Below are positions 35,334 through 44,450 of a stretch of DNA of 64,000 bases, one piece after another. Source of the stretch: Planctomycetota bacterium (GTDB lineage: Bacteria; Planctomycetota; Planctomycetia; Pirellulales; Lacipirellulaceae); the NCBI GenBank assembly GCA_029781135.1, contig JAKOXH010000037.1, positions 1-64,000 on the forward strand. Direction: 5' to 3'. Made by a program: the position numbers and the translations under genes. Numbering within the stretch: position 1 is the stretch's first letter; each line of letters opens with the position of its first letter. The notes beneath the pieces were generated by a model. That model worked only from the letters and a program-made list of their open reading frames with translations. It had not been told where the DNA came from and did not search any database.

Positions 35334-37013
35334 TCAGGCACCCGGTGGGGAGGCATGGTCGGCCACGGGCTCAATCAAGCAGTCTGGATCAACGGCCAGA
35401 GCGGCAACTACGTCGGCAGATGCTTGCGATATTTCGCGGAGCAATTCGAGTTGGCTCTTACGATCCTGAAGCAAACTATCGCGAACCGACAACACTTCGA
35501 GAAACGAGGCCTGCCCGTGTTCGAACGCATCCACCACCCTTCGGATATCTTCGACCGATGTGGCTTTCAGCGTTCGCTGGTTTTGCCAGAAGTGGTACGC
35601 GACTGCATAGCGTTGCAGCGCGGCTTGCGCTTGCAGCACCGCCCGGCGACGAGTCTGCTCCGCCGTGATTAGTTGCTGCTGATATTCCGCAGCCCGCTGC
35701 CGCACCGCCGGACCACCCGTGTTCCAAACGGGCACGTCCATTTGTGCAATGACTCCCAAGAACAGCGTGCCAGTTTCATCACGCTCGTAGGTAGGACCCG
35801 TTGAGACGTTGGGAATGGTATTGGCTTTCGCCAAATCCAAGTTCGCCTTGGCTTGCGAGGCTGCCAGGCGTGCGGCATAAACATCGGGGCGCTGCGCGAT
35901 TCGAATTGAATCGGCCGACGCCAGAATGGAGGCAGCCGCATCTCCGGCGATGTCGGGATGGCCCAGGGCACTCGTCATTGGACGCCAAGTATACGAATCC
36001 AGTCCAGGCCCCAAGTCTAAGTCGATGTTGATTGGTAGATTCAGCACCGACCGCAGCGAATTCAGTGCGTTCTGGAAATCGACTCGAGCCAAATCGGCAG
36101 TGCGCTGTGACTGACGTTCCAGAATGTGGACCGTCGTGCGCTCGGTGGGAGTTGTTAGGCCAGCCAGAAAGCGACGCTCCATCGCTTGGGCGGTTTGGAC
36201 CTGAAGCGTTGCGCTATCTTGGGCGACTTTCCACAAGCCGAACCGGTACAGCGCGTCAAAATAAGCCCGCATGGCCGCAACGGATGCGGTTAATTCGCTT
36301 TGTGCGATCAGTGCTTGTTGCTCATTCCAGCCGGCCTCGGCGGCTCGGATTCGATAGCGTCTTTGATGAGCCAGTTCGATCGGTTGTGAGACGGAGACCA
36401 GGTTTTTCGTCGCCAGTTGATTGCCGTTGATATCGTGTGCATAGGGCGCCACCTCGACTTGCACGGACGGGTTCCAGGGGTAGGTGGCGGCGGCAAGACG
36501 CCCGGCATTACTTACAGGACCGGCAGCGCGCATCGTGATGACATCCGGATTATTGGAAACCGCGAGCTGGATTGCGTCGCGTAGTCCAAGGATGCGTTCG
36601 CTCGAGGCACTTGATGGCGCCGGCAATGGTTCATTGGTCGCAGTACCCGGCAAGCGGTCGTTCTGCAAAGACACCGGCAGTGCATTGATGGCGACCGATG
36701 TAGACGATTCAGGTGCCGCAACCTGCATTTCGTTCTGCCAAGACGTTTGCGATATGGCAGCGCTCGCAGTCGCACTTTCAGCCCCGAGCGTCTGTTCTCT
36801 CGCCGTTGCCTGCGCCGGGAGACGAACATCGTTGGCTGCATCGAGCGATGTACCGATCGAACTGCTTCCTCCCACGTTAGTCGCAGAATTAGCATGGCCG
36901 ATTCCAACCGCGCGGGAAAACGCGGATTTAACCGTAGCGCAGCTCGAAAACAGGCAAACGGCCATTGCCCCCGCCAAACCAAACCAGAATTGCCGCGCGG
37001 TGATAAAGGGCAT
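35334..37013 (-). CDS. TolC/CusC-family outer-membrane efflux channel lipoprotein
   Basis: 559 residues. The signal and lipobox are in MPFITARQFWFGLAGAMAVC, then LFSSC. After a variable N-terminal segment come the two TolC-type repeats: LGLRDAIQLAVSNNPDVITM, IRAAEAGWNEQQALIAQSEL, and later YAARLAASQAKANLDLAKAN with coiled helices. It is convergent with the adaptor/pump genes with 25 bp between stops, so it completes the efflux system in a separate transcript. Confidence 0.93.
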   Translation of the reverse strand: MPFITARQFWFGLAGAMAVCLFSSCATVKSAFSRAVGIGHANSATNVGGSSSIGTSLDAANDVRLPAQATAREQTLGAESATASAAISQTSWQNEMQVAAPESSTSVAINALPVSLQNDRLPGTATNEPLPAPSSASSERILGLRDAIQLAVSNNPDVITMRAAGPVSNAGRLAAATYPWNPSVQVEVAPYAHDINGNQLATKNLVSVSQPIELAHQRRYRIRAAEAGWNEQQALIAQSELTASVAAMRAYFDALYRFGLWKVAQDSATLQVQTAQAMERRFLAGLTTPTERTTVHILERQSQRTADLARVDFQNALNSLRSVLNLPINIDLDLGPGLDSYTWRPMTSALGHPDIAGDAAASILASADSIRIAQRPDVYAARLAASQAKANLDLAKANTIPNVSTGPTYERDETGTLFLGVIAQMDVPVWNTGGPAVRQRAAEYQQQLITAEQTRRRAVLQAQAALQRYAVAYHFWQNQRTLKATSVEDIRRVVDAFEHGQASFLEVLSVRDSLLQDRKSQLELLREISQASADVVAALAVDPDCLIEPVADHASPPGA

Positions 37014-37496
37014 TTTTGTAAGCGAGCTGTGCGTTGCAAACCGAGGATATCCTTTCTATCGCTTTTCCCGCCCGGCACTGTGCATGAATGGGGGTTTCGT
37101 TCCGTCCATGCGGGTTGGCAAGAAGGGGCAAGCGTGGCTGTTGAACCAACGAATAGAACACTCGACCGGGATCGCGATGAAACGACCGCTGTCAATGCTA
37201 TCGCCGCCAGCACTTACAGCGTCGCTGAGCTTGTGACATTCGTACGTCTCTAGTAGAACTGCCGCGAACATGTGCGAGAAGAAATATTAGCACGTTGTCG
37301 TGTCCGATTGCATTTTATCGCCAGCTAATTACATGGCCTTTTGCGGCCCAACCGCCCGTCATCGTTTCGTCATTGCGATGCCAACGAGAATTACGCCGGC
37401 ACAAGGTGATTGCCGATCATATTCTACGTTCTCTTCCATTCCCCAGTCGTTACCATATTTATGATCTCCAGTTTAGGCACCGCTTCGGATTTGAGC
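37014..37496. other. intergenic region upstream of the TolC and methyltransferase-like genes
   Basis: No supportable gene; the several overlapping frames on both strands have low-complexity or shadow-like sequence. Both flanking genes point away from it, so promoters of both should lie here; none is distinct enough to mark. Confidence 0.4.
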
Positions 37497-38111
37497 ATGG
37501 CACGACCGGCGAAGCGCATTCGCAAGCGGCTCTTCGTGCCGAAGCTATTGTTTTGGCCGGTGATCGCGTTCGCACTTGTATCGCAAAGTGCATACGCCGT
37601 CGGCGGCTTTTGGGATACGTCGCTGGAAGTCGTTTCGTTCTTACTGCTTTTGGCCGGTGCGATGGGACGGGTCTGGACTTCCGCCTACATATCGGGAAGG
37701 AAGAACACCGAACTTGTCACGGATGGCCCTTATTCCCTAACGCGTAATCCACTGTACTTTTTTAGTTTTTTGGCCTACATCGGTGCGGGGCTGGCGTTTG
37801 AGAAGATCACGGTCGCCGCCGCCTTCGCAGTGTTGTTCGTGTTAACCCATTGGACAACGATTGCGGCCGAAGAGCGCAAACTGCGCGAGCGCTATGGCGA
37901 ACAATTTGACCATTATGCTCGGCGCGTGCCCCGATTCATTCCGCGCCTGCAGGCGTTAGAATTGCCCGAATACGTAACGTACAATGCGGCGGTTTTCAAC
38001 CGTGCCGTTCTTGACTGCTCGCTCATCATGCTGTGTTTCGTGCTGGGTGTCGTAATTAAGTACGCGCAGCATGCCGGTATCTTGCCTGTGCTGCTGACGA
38101 ACGTCCCGTAA
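37497..38111 (+). CDS. isoprenylcysteine carboxyl methyltransferase-type membrane protein
   Basis: The preferred start is ATG 37497 (MARPAKRIRKRLFVPKLLFW); the frame is open to 37410 with an ATG at 37461. Five helices and the ICMT/PEMT cofactor pattern ELVTDGPYSLTRNPLYFFSF, then EERKLRERYGEQFDHYARRV with PRFIPR, show a SAM-dependent membrane methyltransferase. Bacterial members methylate isoprenoid or small substrates; the substrate here is unknown. A long C-terminal extension (about 35 residues after FIPRLQALELP) contains another helix. Confidence 0.8.
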   Translation: MARPAKRIRKRLFVPKLLFWPVIAFALVSQSAYAVGGFWDTSLEVVSFLLLLAGAMGRVWTSAYISGRKNTELVTDGPYSLTRNPLYFFSFLAYIGAGLAFEKITVAAAFAVLFVLTHWTTIAAEERKLRERYGEQFDHYARRVPRFIPRLQALELPEYVTYNAAVFNRAVLDCSLIMLCFVLGVVIKYAQHAGILPVLLTNVP

Positions 38112-38243
38112 TGGACGGTTGATCGTTCCCACCACTTCTCGTGCCGCACCGCGAATACTCGTAGCGGGGCCCAATAGTAGAAAGCGCCAGGACTCAACAG
38201 CGGCGAAGGGAGCCCCGCGGTCAAGGCGAGTGCGATTGGTTGG

Positions 38244-38640
38244 CCTGTGCTCCATCGTTCATTGACCGGCACGTTTTCGTCGATCTTGCTTCCGACAGTC
38301 TCAACCAGCTCGAGTTGGAATACCTCGCGACTCTACACATCCGGCGCGATCAGCCTTGGTCTACCGGGCGATTTGAACAGCAACGGCGTCGTTGATGCCG
38401 CCGACTTCGTCATTTGGCGCATAAATTCCAGTAGCGCATTCTCGTCCTCCGACTACAACCTCTGGCGCGCCAACTACGGCCAAACCAGCGGCAGCGGCGC
38501 AGGCACCATTAAATTCGCCGCCGTGCCTGAACCTACGACGCTTGCTCTAGTCCTCGTCGGAATGCTGACGATTTTGGCGTTTTCGCCGCGCGAGCGTGCG
38601 ATAAAATCGTCTGTGCGTATAATATTGTCGAAGCGCTCGT
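38244..38640 (+). pseudogene. remnant of a dockerin/PEP-CTERM secreted protein
   Basis: The frame carries a dockerin-type pattern (LPGDLNSNGVVDAADFVIWR, then SSSDYNLWRANYGQTSGSG) and a PEP-CTERM sorting signal (VPEPTTLALVLVGMLTILAF, then SPRERA), with the first part WNTSRLYTSGAIS. This is the usual C-terminus of planctomycete secreted proteins, but the catalytic or structural N-terminal part is missing and no stop follows the sorting signal; the frame runs on into the next remnant. It is likely a truncated gene. Confidence 0.7.
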
Positions 38641-39018
38641 GCCGGCGAAGGTTATCGTGGTTGGATGCTACCTCGGCGTCGGGAAGAGGTTCAAGGACCG
38701 GCCGCTTATTGTTCCGACACTATAAAAACTCTGTGCTTCAGCATTTGCGTATTGGCATTCTCTGTTCTCGAAAACATCCTTGCCGGATTGTGGCATGGAA
38801 AAAACGTGCCTACAGTAGTCGAAGACATCTTCGGTCAAGGCCTTTGGGAAATCCTGGTTCATGTGCTTTTACTATTCGTGGCCTTAGGACCGCTACTCGC
38901 GGTCTGGGAAACTGGCCGTATGCTCGGAGAGGACAAGCTGTTTGAACTGTTCTTTCGACGGAGATCAGGCGCGAAGGTCGATATCCCCGTCATGCCCATA
39001 CTTGATCCGTGCTATTGA
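38583..39018 (+). pseudogene. conserved membrane protein gene with a one-base deletion
   Basis: One frame gives DKIVCAYNIVEALVPAKVIV, then LGVGKRFKDRPLIVPTL and a stop; the next frame, starting around 38722, continues IKTLCFSICVLAFSVLENIL and then GRMLGEDKLFELFFRRR. Together these form a known small membrane-protein family reading LxxAKVIxxGxxxxxGKRFxDRPLIVPTLYKTLxFS. The expected Tyr codon is reduced to TA (38721-38725, CTATAAAAACT), so one missing base explains the shift. No ATG is visible for the N-terminal part, and it overlaps the PEP-CTERM remnant. Confidence 0.7.
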
Positions 39019-39045
39019 TGTGCATTGTGAGGCGGTACGAATCAA

Positions 39046-40722
39046 ATGCCATCCGAACGCCCCCCAGACAATCGAACGATCCGCCCGGACGTCACGACGG
39101 ACTTCGGGGTTCAACAGGATACGTCCGCGACCCCGTCGCCGACGATTCACGATGCGTCGGCTGCTCGGTTCGACCATGTTGCGGGTGCTGTCGATGCTCT
39201 CGATTCCGTCGACAAGAAAGCGCGAATACTCAAACGAATTGCATTCTACGAAATACTGGACGAGATTGGCCGCGGCGGGATGGGCGTCGTCTACAAGGCA
39301 CAGGACTTGCGGCTAAAACGCGCCGTTGCCTTAAAGGTCATTCTCGCCGGCGGCCACGCAGGTGAAGTCGAGCTAGCCCGATTTCAGACGGAAGCTGAGT
39401 CCGTGGCGCGGCTCAAGCACCACAACTTCGTGCAGATCTATGAAGTCGGATCGGATGAAGGGCTGCCGTTCCTGGCTTTGGAATATTGTGCAGGCGGCAG
39501 TCTTGAAGAGCGCGTCATGGAGTCGCCACTGGCGCCGCGCGATGCAGCCGAGTTAGTGACGAAACTTGCCAATGCGATGGATCACGCCCATCGAGCTGGC
39601 GTAATTCATCGCGATCTCAAGCCCGGCAACATTCTCTTCGACGAAAACCACGAGCCCAAAATCACCGACTTCGGACTGGCAAAGAAGGTGGACGAAGACG
39701 ACAGCCACACGAGGACTGTGTCAGTGATGGGAAGCATCGGCTACATGTCTCCCGAGCAGGCGAGTGGCCACACTCGAGAAGCGACGCCGTCGGTCGATAT
39801 CTACGCATTGGGGGCAATGCTTTACCGCATGCTTGCTGGAAAGACGCCGTTTGAAGGATCGTCGACCGTTGAATCGCTTCAACTGGTCATCAACGGTGTG
39901 CCCGTGCCGATTCGACGCCTGCGTCCCTCCTGCCCTCGCGACCTGGAAACCATTTGCCTGAAATGCCTCGAGAAGTTGCCCGCCAACCGTTACCGGACCG
40001 CGGCCGATCTGGCGGACGATTTGCGCCGCTTCCTCGCGGGCGAGCCCATCACTGCCCGCGCGGCCACTCCCTTAGAGCAATTGGTGAGTTGGGCGCGACG
40101 CAATCCGTTGCCGACCACCATTGCCATTGGCGTCGTTGTTATGCTGGCAATCTTGGCTAGTGTTATGGCCTGGACAACCTATCGCAACTATCGTGTGATC
40201 GAGGCAATTCAGCGCCGAGAAATGCGCGTCCAAGACTTACGCGGACAAATCTTGTATCTCGATGAAGTACTGACCGACTCTTGCTCATTAGCTGCCGTGA
40301 CCGGTGAGCCGCGGTGGGAAGAGCGGTACCGATCGTTCGTCCCCAAGCTCGAGGCGGCGATTGGCGAAGCCATTGAATTGGTTCCTGACGCAAAAGCCGG
40401 ATTGGCGGAAGTCGACGGCGCAAATTCGGCGTTGGTACACCTGGAAGACCAGGCCTTCACCCTAGTGCGTCAAAAACAATTGACGAAAGCTTGGCAACTG
40501 CTCAATGGCGATGAGTACAGGCGCAATAAGCGCGAGTATGCTGACGGGCTTGTCTCATTTTCCAATCAGTTGAAGGAGCATTCCGATTCGGCGATTCGTG
40601 CGGCGCACAGTGAAGCAATGTGGTTTCTCGTGGCAGCAGTTGGTTTAGGTTGCTTGGTCGCGCTGATTCTACTGATGGGATTCTACAGCTTGCTTCGCGT
40701 TCTGCGCTTGCGGTCGGTATAA
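39046..40722 (+). CDS. membrane Ser/Thr protein kinase
   Basis: 558 residues. The kinase domain is at about 65-340: GRGGMGVVYKA at the P-loop, VALKVI with the Lys, GVIHRDLKPGNILFDE catalytic loop, TDFGLAKKV and SIGYMSPEQASG activation segment. A hydrophobic helix near 356-383 (PTTIAIGVVVMLAILASVMA) and a second near 526-550 bracket an extracytoplasmic domain of about 140 residues, so it is a PknB-type membrane kinase with an unusual sensory tail. No target is apparent from neighbours. Upstream remnants suggest local decay, but the kinase itself is intact. Confidence 0.93.
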   Translation: MPSERPPDNRTIRPDVTTDFGVQQDTSATPSPTIHDASAARFDHVAGAVDALDSVDKKARILKRIAFYEILDEIGRGGMGVVYKAQDLRLKRAVALKVILAGGHAGEVELARFQTEAESVARLKHHNFVQIYEVGSDEGLPFLALEYCAGGSLEERVMESPLAPRDAAELVTKLANAMDHAHRAGVIHRDLKPGNILFDENHEPKITDFGLAKKVDEDDSHTRTVSVMGSIGYMSPEQASGHTREATPSVDIYALGAMLYRMLAGKTPFEGSSTVESLQLVINGVPVPIRRLRPSCPRDLETICLKCLEKLPANRYRTAADLADDLRRFLAGEPITARAATPLEQLVSWARRNPLPTTIAIGVVVMLAILASVMAWTTYRNYRVIEAIQRREMRVQDLRGQILYLDEVLTDSCSLAAVTGEPRWEERYRSFVPKLEAAIGEAIELVPDAKAGLAEVDGANSALVHLEDQAFTLVRQKQLTKAWQLLNGDEYRRNKREYADGLVSFSNQLKEHSDSAIRAAHSEAMWFLVAAVGLGCLVALILLMGFYSLLRVLRLRSV

Positions 40723-41300
40723 AGCTCCAATCGAGAGACCGCAGGCGAAGTCTGAATGTGGGCTGGGCAGCAATCTGCTTATTGGCGAACACGTATCGGG
40801 CAACCTGGTGGCGGATACCCAAGGTGTGGCCGGCATATCGGAACGCCCAGTGAAGTGTTGTGGTGAGGTCACGAATGAAGTGGCTGGTTCACGCAACTTT
40901 TCTCGTTCCTCCTGAGTACATTCCACCCCGTTGCCCCTATCGGCACGCCGGATGCTGTTTGGAACGATGGCTAGAGCATCTTGCTCGTTTTCGTACCGAC
41001 GATTTTCATTTTCGCAGCGGGTTACTTGACAAAACGCGGCTACGCATTTTGGTAAATTGCTGTAAATCGATTGTATGACGGGACGTTCGAGGTTACCTAT
41101 GACCTGCTGAGATCAGGGCGGGACCAGGGTTTCCCAGCTGAAACCAGGATCAGGAATGCTCGAAGGCCCCAATCCTGGTCCGAGAATCCGCTGTGAGGGT
41201 CGCACCACCCTGTTAGCATGGACAATCTGTTGCTGCTCGGAATATAACCGAGCGGAGTCGAAGTGAGATCTACAAGTCTGCAGCGAGCGCGGTGACAACC
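40723..41300. other. 578-bp intergenic region, nothing recognised
   Basis: No convincing gene on either strand. An imperfect inverted repeat (GGACCAGGGTT at 41121-41131 with AATCCTGGTCC at 41171-41181) is the only structure noticed, ahead of the PepSY-type gene. Confidence 0.4.
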
Positions 41301-41924
41301 ATGCATAAGAACCGCTGGGCGGCCTGGGATCGGCTGATGCGGGCCTTGCATCTGTATACGGGCCTGTTTTTGGTACCTTGGATGATGGTCTACGCGGTGA
41401 GCGCGTTCATGCTCAATCACAGCACTTGGTTCGTCGATCCGCCCCCGACCGGGCCAAAGTGGGACCCCGTGCGCGAGGTGGAGTTTCCCATCGACGACAA
41501 GTTTCCCCAAGAGCCGGACCAGCAGGCCAGGGCAATCCTCAAGCACCTGGATTTGGCCGGAGCCTACCGGATTACGGGCAACACCGCGGGTAGTCCGATG
41601 GTGATCTACCGCAGCTGCGCCAACGGGCTGTACCAGATCGTCTGGAACCGCCAGCCGTCGCGGCTGGTCGTGCAGCGGTACGGGCCGCCGTCGTTTTACA
41701 TGCTGGTCAACAACTTACACTATCAGCACGGATACGATCTGGACGGCGTCGCCTATCGGACCTGGGCGATCATCGTCGATGTGGTCACGATCTCGACGGT
41801 TGTCTGGATTATCTCCGGCATCTACCTGTGGGCCCGGCGGCCGCGCAAGCGACGGCTAGGCGGGGTCTGTCTGGCCGCGGGGCTGCTGTTGTTCGTCGGG
41901 CTTGTGGTGGCCTTGTGCGAATGA
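41301..41924 (+). CDS. PepSY-associated membrane-domain protein
   Basis: The preferred start is ATG 41301 (MHKNRWAAWDRLMRALHLYT), with an in-frame GTG at 41292. An N-terminal helix (TGLFLVPWMMVYAVSAFMLN), a periplasmic part of about 90 residues (YRITGNTAGSPMVIYRSC) and two C-terminal helices (WAIIVDVVTISTVVWIISGI and GVCLAAGLLLFVGLVVALCE) match the PepSY-associated transmembrane architecture linked to iron-siderophore reductases or membrane peptidase inhibition. Conserved His near NNLHYQHGYDL could bind a metal or haem. The role is unproven. Confidence 0.75.
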   Translation: MHKNRWAAWDRLMRALHLYTGLFLVPWMMVYAVSAFMLNHSTWFVDPPPTGPKWDPVREVEFPIDDKFPQEPDQQARAILKHLDLAGAYRITGNTAGSPMVIYRSCANGLYQIVWNRQPSRLVVQRYGPPSFYMLVNNLHYQHGYDLDGVAYRTWAIIVDVVTISTVVWIISGIYLWARRPRKRRLGGVCLAAGLLLFVGLVVALCE

Positions 41925-42022
41925 GACGTGCGAATGTAACAGCGCTAGATGGCAAATTCCCGACGTTTTTGTCGCCGGACCGCGAGCCAGTCCCCTTTTT
42001 TAACACGTTGTTAGGAGCCTCC

Positions 42023-42673
42023 ATGAACGCCGTTGATTTTCGCACGCGTTTCGTCTTCATCGCCTGCCTCCTCCCAGCCTCGCTGGTGTTCGCGGCGGAC
42101 GAACCGCAAACCATCCTGCTGCCCAAGCCGCGCATGGAAGGCGGGAAGCCGCTGCTTCAGGCGCTCAAGGAGCGCAAGTCCGTGCGCGAATTCAAGGCGG
42201 ACCCGCTCGCGCGGCCGATGCTCTCGGATCTTCTGTGGGCTGGTTTCGGCGTCAACCGCCCGGAGAACGATCATCGCACCGCGCCGTCCACGATGAACAT
42301 GCAAGAAATCGACGTGTATGTGGCCACGGCGGACGGCCTCTTCGTCTATGATGCGAAGCCGCACCAGCTGCGGCTGGTCGCGTCCCGCGATCTCCGGGCC
42401 AAGACCACCGGCCAGGCCGAATTGAAGCAGGCCCCGGTCGCGTTGGTCCTGGTGGCGGATTTTGCGCGGATGGCCAAGGCGAAACCGGAGCAGCGCGAGA
42501 CGTATGCCTACATTGATGCCGGGTTCATCAGCCAGAATATTTACTTGTTCTGCGCGTCGGAAGGCTTGGCGACCGTGGTGCACGACCTCGACCGCTCAGC
42601 GCTCGCACCCGCGATGAAGTTACGACCGGACCAGACGATCATCATTGCGCAGGCGGTCGGGTATCCGAAGTAA
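42023..42673 (+). CDS. exported nitroreductase-family protein
   Basis: The start is ATG 42023 with AGGAG 6 bases ahead; the frame stays open upstream but without sense. A signal peptide (TRFVFIACLLPASLVFAAD) is followed by a nitroreductase fold: LKERKSVREFKADPLARPML, LSDLLWAGFGVNRPENDHRT, APSTMNMQEIDVYVATADGL and YAYIDAGFISQNIYLFCASE, then GLATVVH. The FMN-binding Arg/Ser of RKSVREF is present. Sag/SagB-like nitroreductases of this shape are oxidoreductases; exported forms occur in planctomycetes. Substrate unknown. Confidence 0.85.
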   Translation: MNAVDFRTRFVFIACLLPASLVFAADEPQTILLPKPRMEGGKPLLQALKERKSVREFKADPLARPMLSDLLWAGFGVNRPENDHRTAPSTMNMQEIDVYVATADGLFVYDAKPHQLRLVASRDLRAKTTGQAELKQAPVALVLVADFARMAKAKPEQRETYAYIDAGFISQNIYLFCASEGLATVVHDLDRSALAPAMKLRPDQTIIIAQAVGYPK

Positions 42674-42794
42674 ACGCGATTTCATCGCATACCACACCTT
42701 GCCGGCTGATGGGAGCTATTCCACTGAACTGAACCAGCAGGCGAATGTCTCCCACATCTTCCGGTCGGAAAAGTCCAATTGAAACCGCACTGAA

Positions 42795-44039
42795 TTACTT
42801 CTCAGCGATTCGCCAACGGACGAGGGCGATGTCCATTTTGCACACCTTGGCGTCGGGAGGATTCCGAAAACCGGTGCCGAACGCGGTCAGGATTGTGCCA
42901 TCGGGCACTAATATTGTGGAAGTGGATTGCACACTCGAGAACCACGCCTGCGGACCCGTGATATTCCCAACCCACGTTGCCAAGATATAGCGGTGGTCCT
43001 TGTCCCAAGCCTGACCGTGGTCGTGGCTCACGATCGCCTCGACGCCGAACTGCGGCCAGCCTTCGTGCGTTGCCGGGTAGCCCAAGCGCACCACGTAAGT
43101 CATCAGGATGTCGTTGTTGGTGAGCAGGACCATACTCGGGTGATGGCGGCCCCATTCGTAAAGTGGTTTGAGTTTCGACCACGTTTTGCCTTCATCCTTC
43201 GAGATCGATACGGCCAGGCCGCTAAAGTGATCGAGCCCGTAATGAGCAAATCGTTTGGGATAGTCTGTGCGACAGGCCGCGACCAGATCGCCGTTGGCGG
43301 CGCGGATTAAATTGACTTCATTGACGCCCAGCCACTGCGGGATCTTGGTTTCGTCGCTCCAAGTGCGACCCTCGTCCGCGCTCGACCGCAGGTACGCTTG
43401 AGAATAGAAGCCATCCGGTGAAGCCCACGCGACGCCCGTTGGCCGCCAACTCGCCTCCAAAATCTTCTGAGCACGGCCCTGGGAATCTCTAAGTACAAGT
43501 AGCGGATCCCAGATATATCGTTCGGAAACCGCATCCTTGACTTCAAACTTTACCCAATTCTGGCCATAATCCTCGCTGACCCAGCGTTCGTGCGCGGCGT
43601 TTTCGGGATAAACCATCAATTTCCCACCGCCGAGATTCGTCAACCCCAGGGCCACGCCCTGCGGTTGTCCTTGCGCATCGCAGCTCAACCATTTTCGCTT
43701 GCTCCAGGTCTGGCCATGATCGTCGCTGAAGATAATGGCCGTGCGAATCGGCTGATGGGTTTCCACCAGCATCAGCACGCGGTCCTTTTCGGGCAGATAG
43801 GTCAAGTACGGCATCTGCGCGTTTTCATCGTCCTTCTCCTGGAACCACGGCTTGCTGACCCACTGAATCTCGGCGGGCAGTGTAGCGGGTTCGCTTTCAT
43901 TGTTGAGCCGCAGCACAACATGTTCCCGTTTGCCAAAGGGGTGTGGCTTGAGCGACGGCAATTCTCCGGCGGCCGCGATGGCCGGCACTTCGACAAAAAC
44001 AGCGACTGCGGCAAATATCGCAAACCATGAGTTCTTCAT
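42795..44039 (-). CDS. secreted sialidase-like (BNR repeat) protein
   Basis: The start is ATG 44039 with AAGGA upstream, giving a signal peptide MKNSWFAIFAAVAVFVEVPA, AIAAAG. Five Asp-box (BNR) repeats are visible: SDDHGQTWSKR, SEDYGQNWVK, SADEGRTWSDE, SKDEGKTWSKL and SHDHGQAWDKD, typical of a six-bladed beta-propeller of the sialidase/neuraminidase family. It lacks an obvious catalytic Arg triad in a form I can assign, so the enzyme class is uncertain. Likely a periplasmic or secreted carbohydrate-related protein. Confidence 0.82.
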   Translation of the reverse strand: MKNSWFAIFAAVAVFVEVPAIAAAGELPSLKPHPFGKREHVVLRLNNESEPATLPAEIQWVSKPWFQEKDDENAQMPYLTYLPEKDRVLMLVETHQPIRTAIIFSDDHGQTWSKRKWLSCDAQGQPQGVALGLTNLGGGKLMVYPENAAHERWVSEDYGQNWVKFEVKDAVSERYIWDPLLVLRDSQGRAQKILEASWRPTGVAWASPDGFYSQAYLRSSADEGRTWSDETKIPQWLGVNEVNLIRAANGDLVAACRTDYPKRFAHYGLDHFSGLAVSISKDEGKTWSKLKPLYEWGRHHPSMVLLTNNDILMTYVVRLGYPATHEGWPQFGVEAIVSHDHGQAWDKDHRYILATWVGNITGPQAWFSSVQSTSTILVPDGTILTAFGTGFRNPPDAKVCKMDIALVRWRIAEK

Positions 44040-44450
44040 AAGGGCAATTCCTTTAGCTCGTAGTCTCTGTGATTGAACTGCACTATATGGATACATAGGC
44101 GCGCTTGGCACAGCAAGCGCCTGCCGTTACGCAATAATACTCGCGTCAACTGCTGGTTCAGCCGACCATACTGCGCGGCAGAAGTTGCCCGGGAAGCACA
44201 GGGGTGAGCTATCGCTGCGTGCTCGCGGTTTTGAAGCGGATGGGTGGCGAAATAACTGCGTCCCGCTAAGCAAGCGGGAAGAAACTGACCACAAAGCACG
44301 ACATGCTACACACGAAGAAGGGCGCAACGGCTACAATCGAGTCGGAACTGGGACGCGAGCGCTTCCCGGCTCAGCCATCTGGGGAATCCCGGATAAGAAG
44401 ATTATTCGCCCAAACGCAACAGCAACAGACGATAGCAACGTGGATATTTC
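44040..44450. other. 411-bp region between divergent secreted genes
   Basis: No supportable gene. Small hairpins are visible (GCGCTTG at 44101-44107 with CAAGCGC at 44114-44120, and CCGCT with AGCGG near 44266-44280). Promoters for both divergent neighbours should lie here. Confidence 0.45.
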
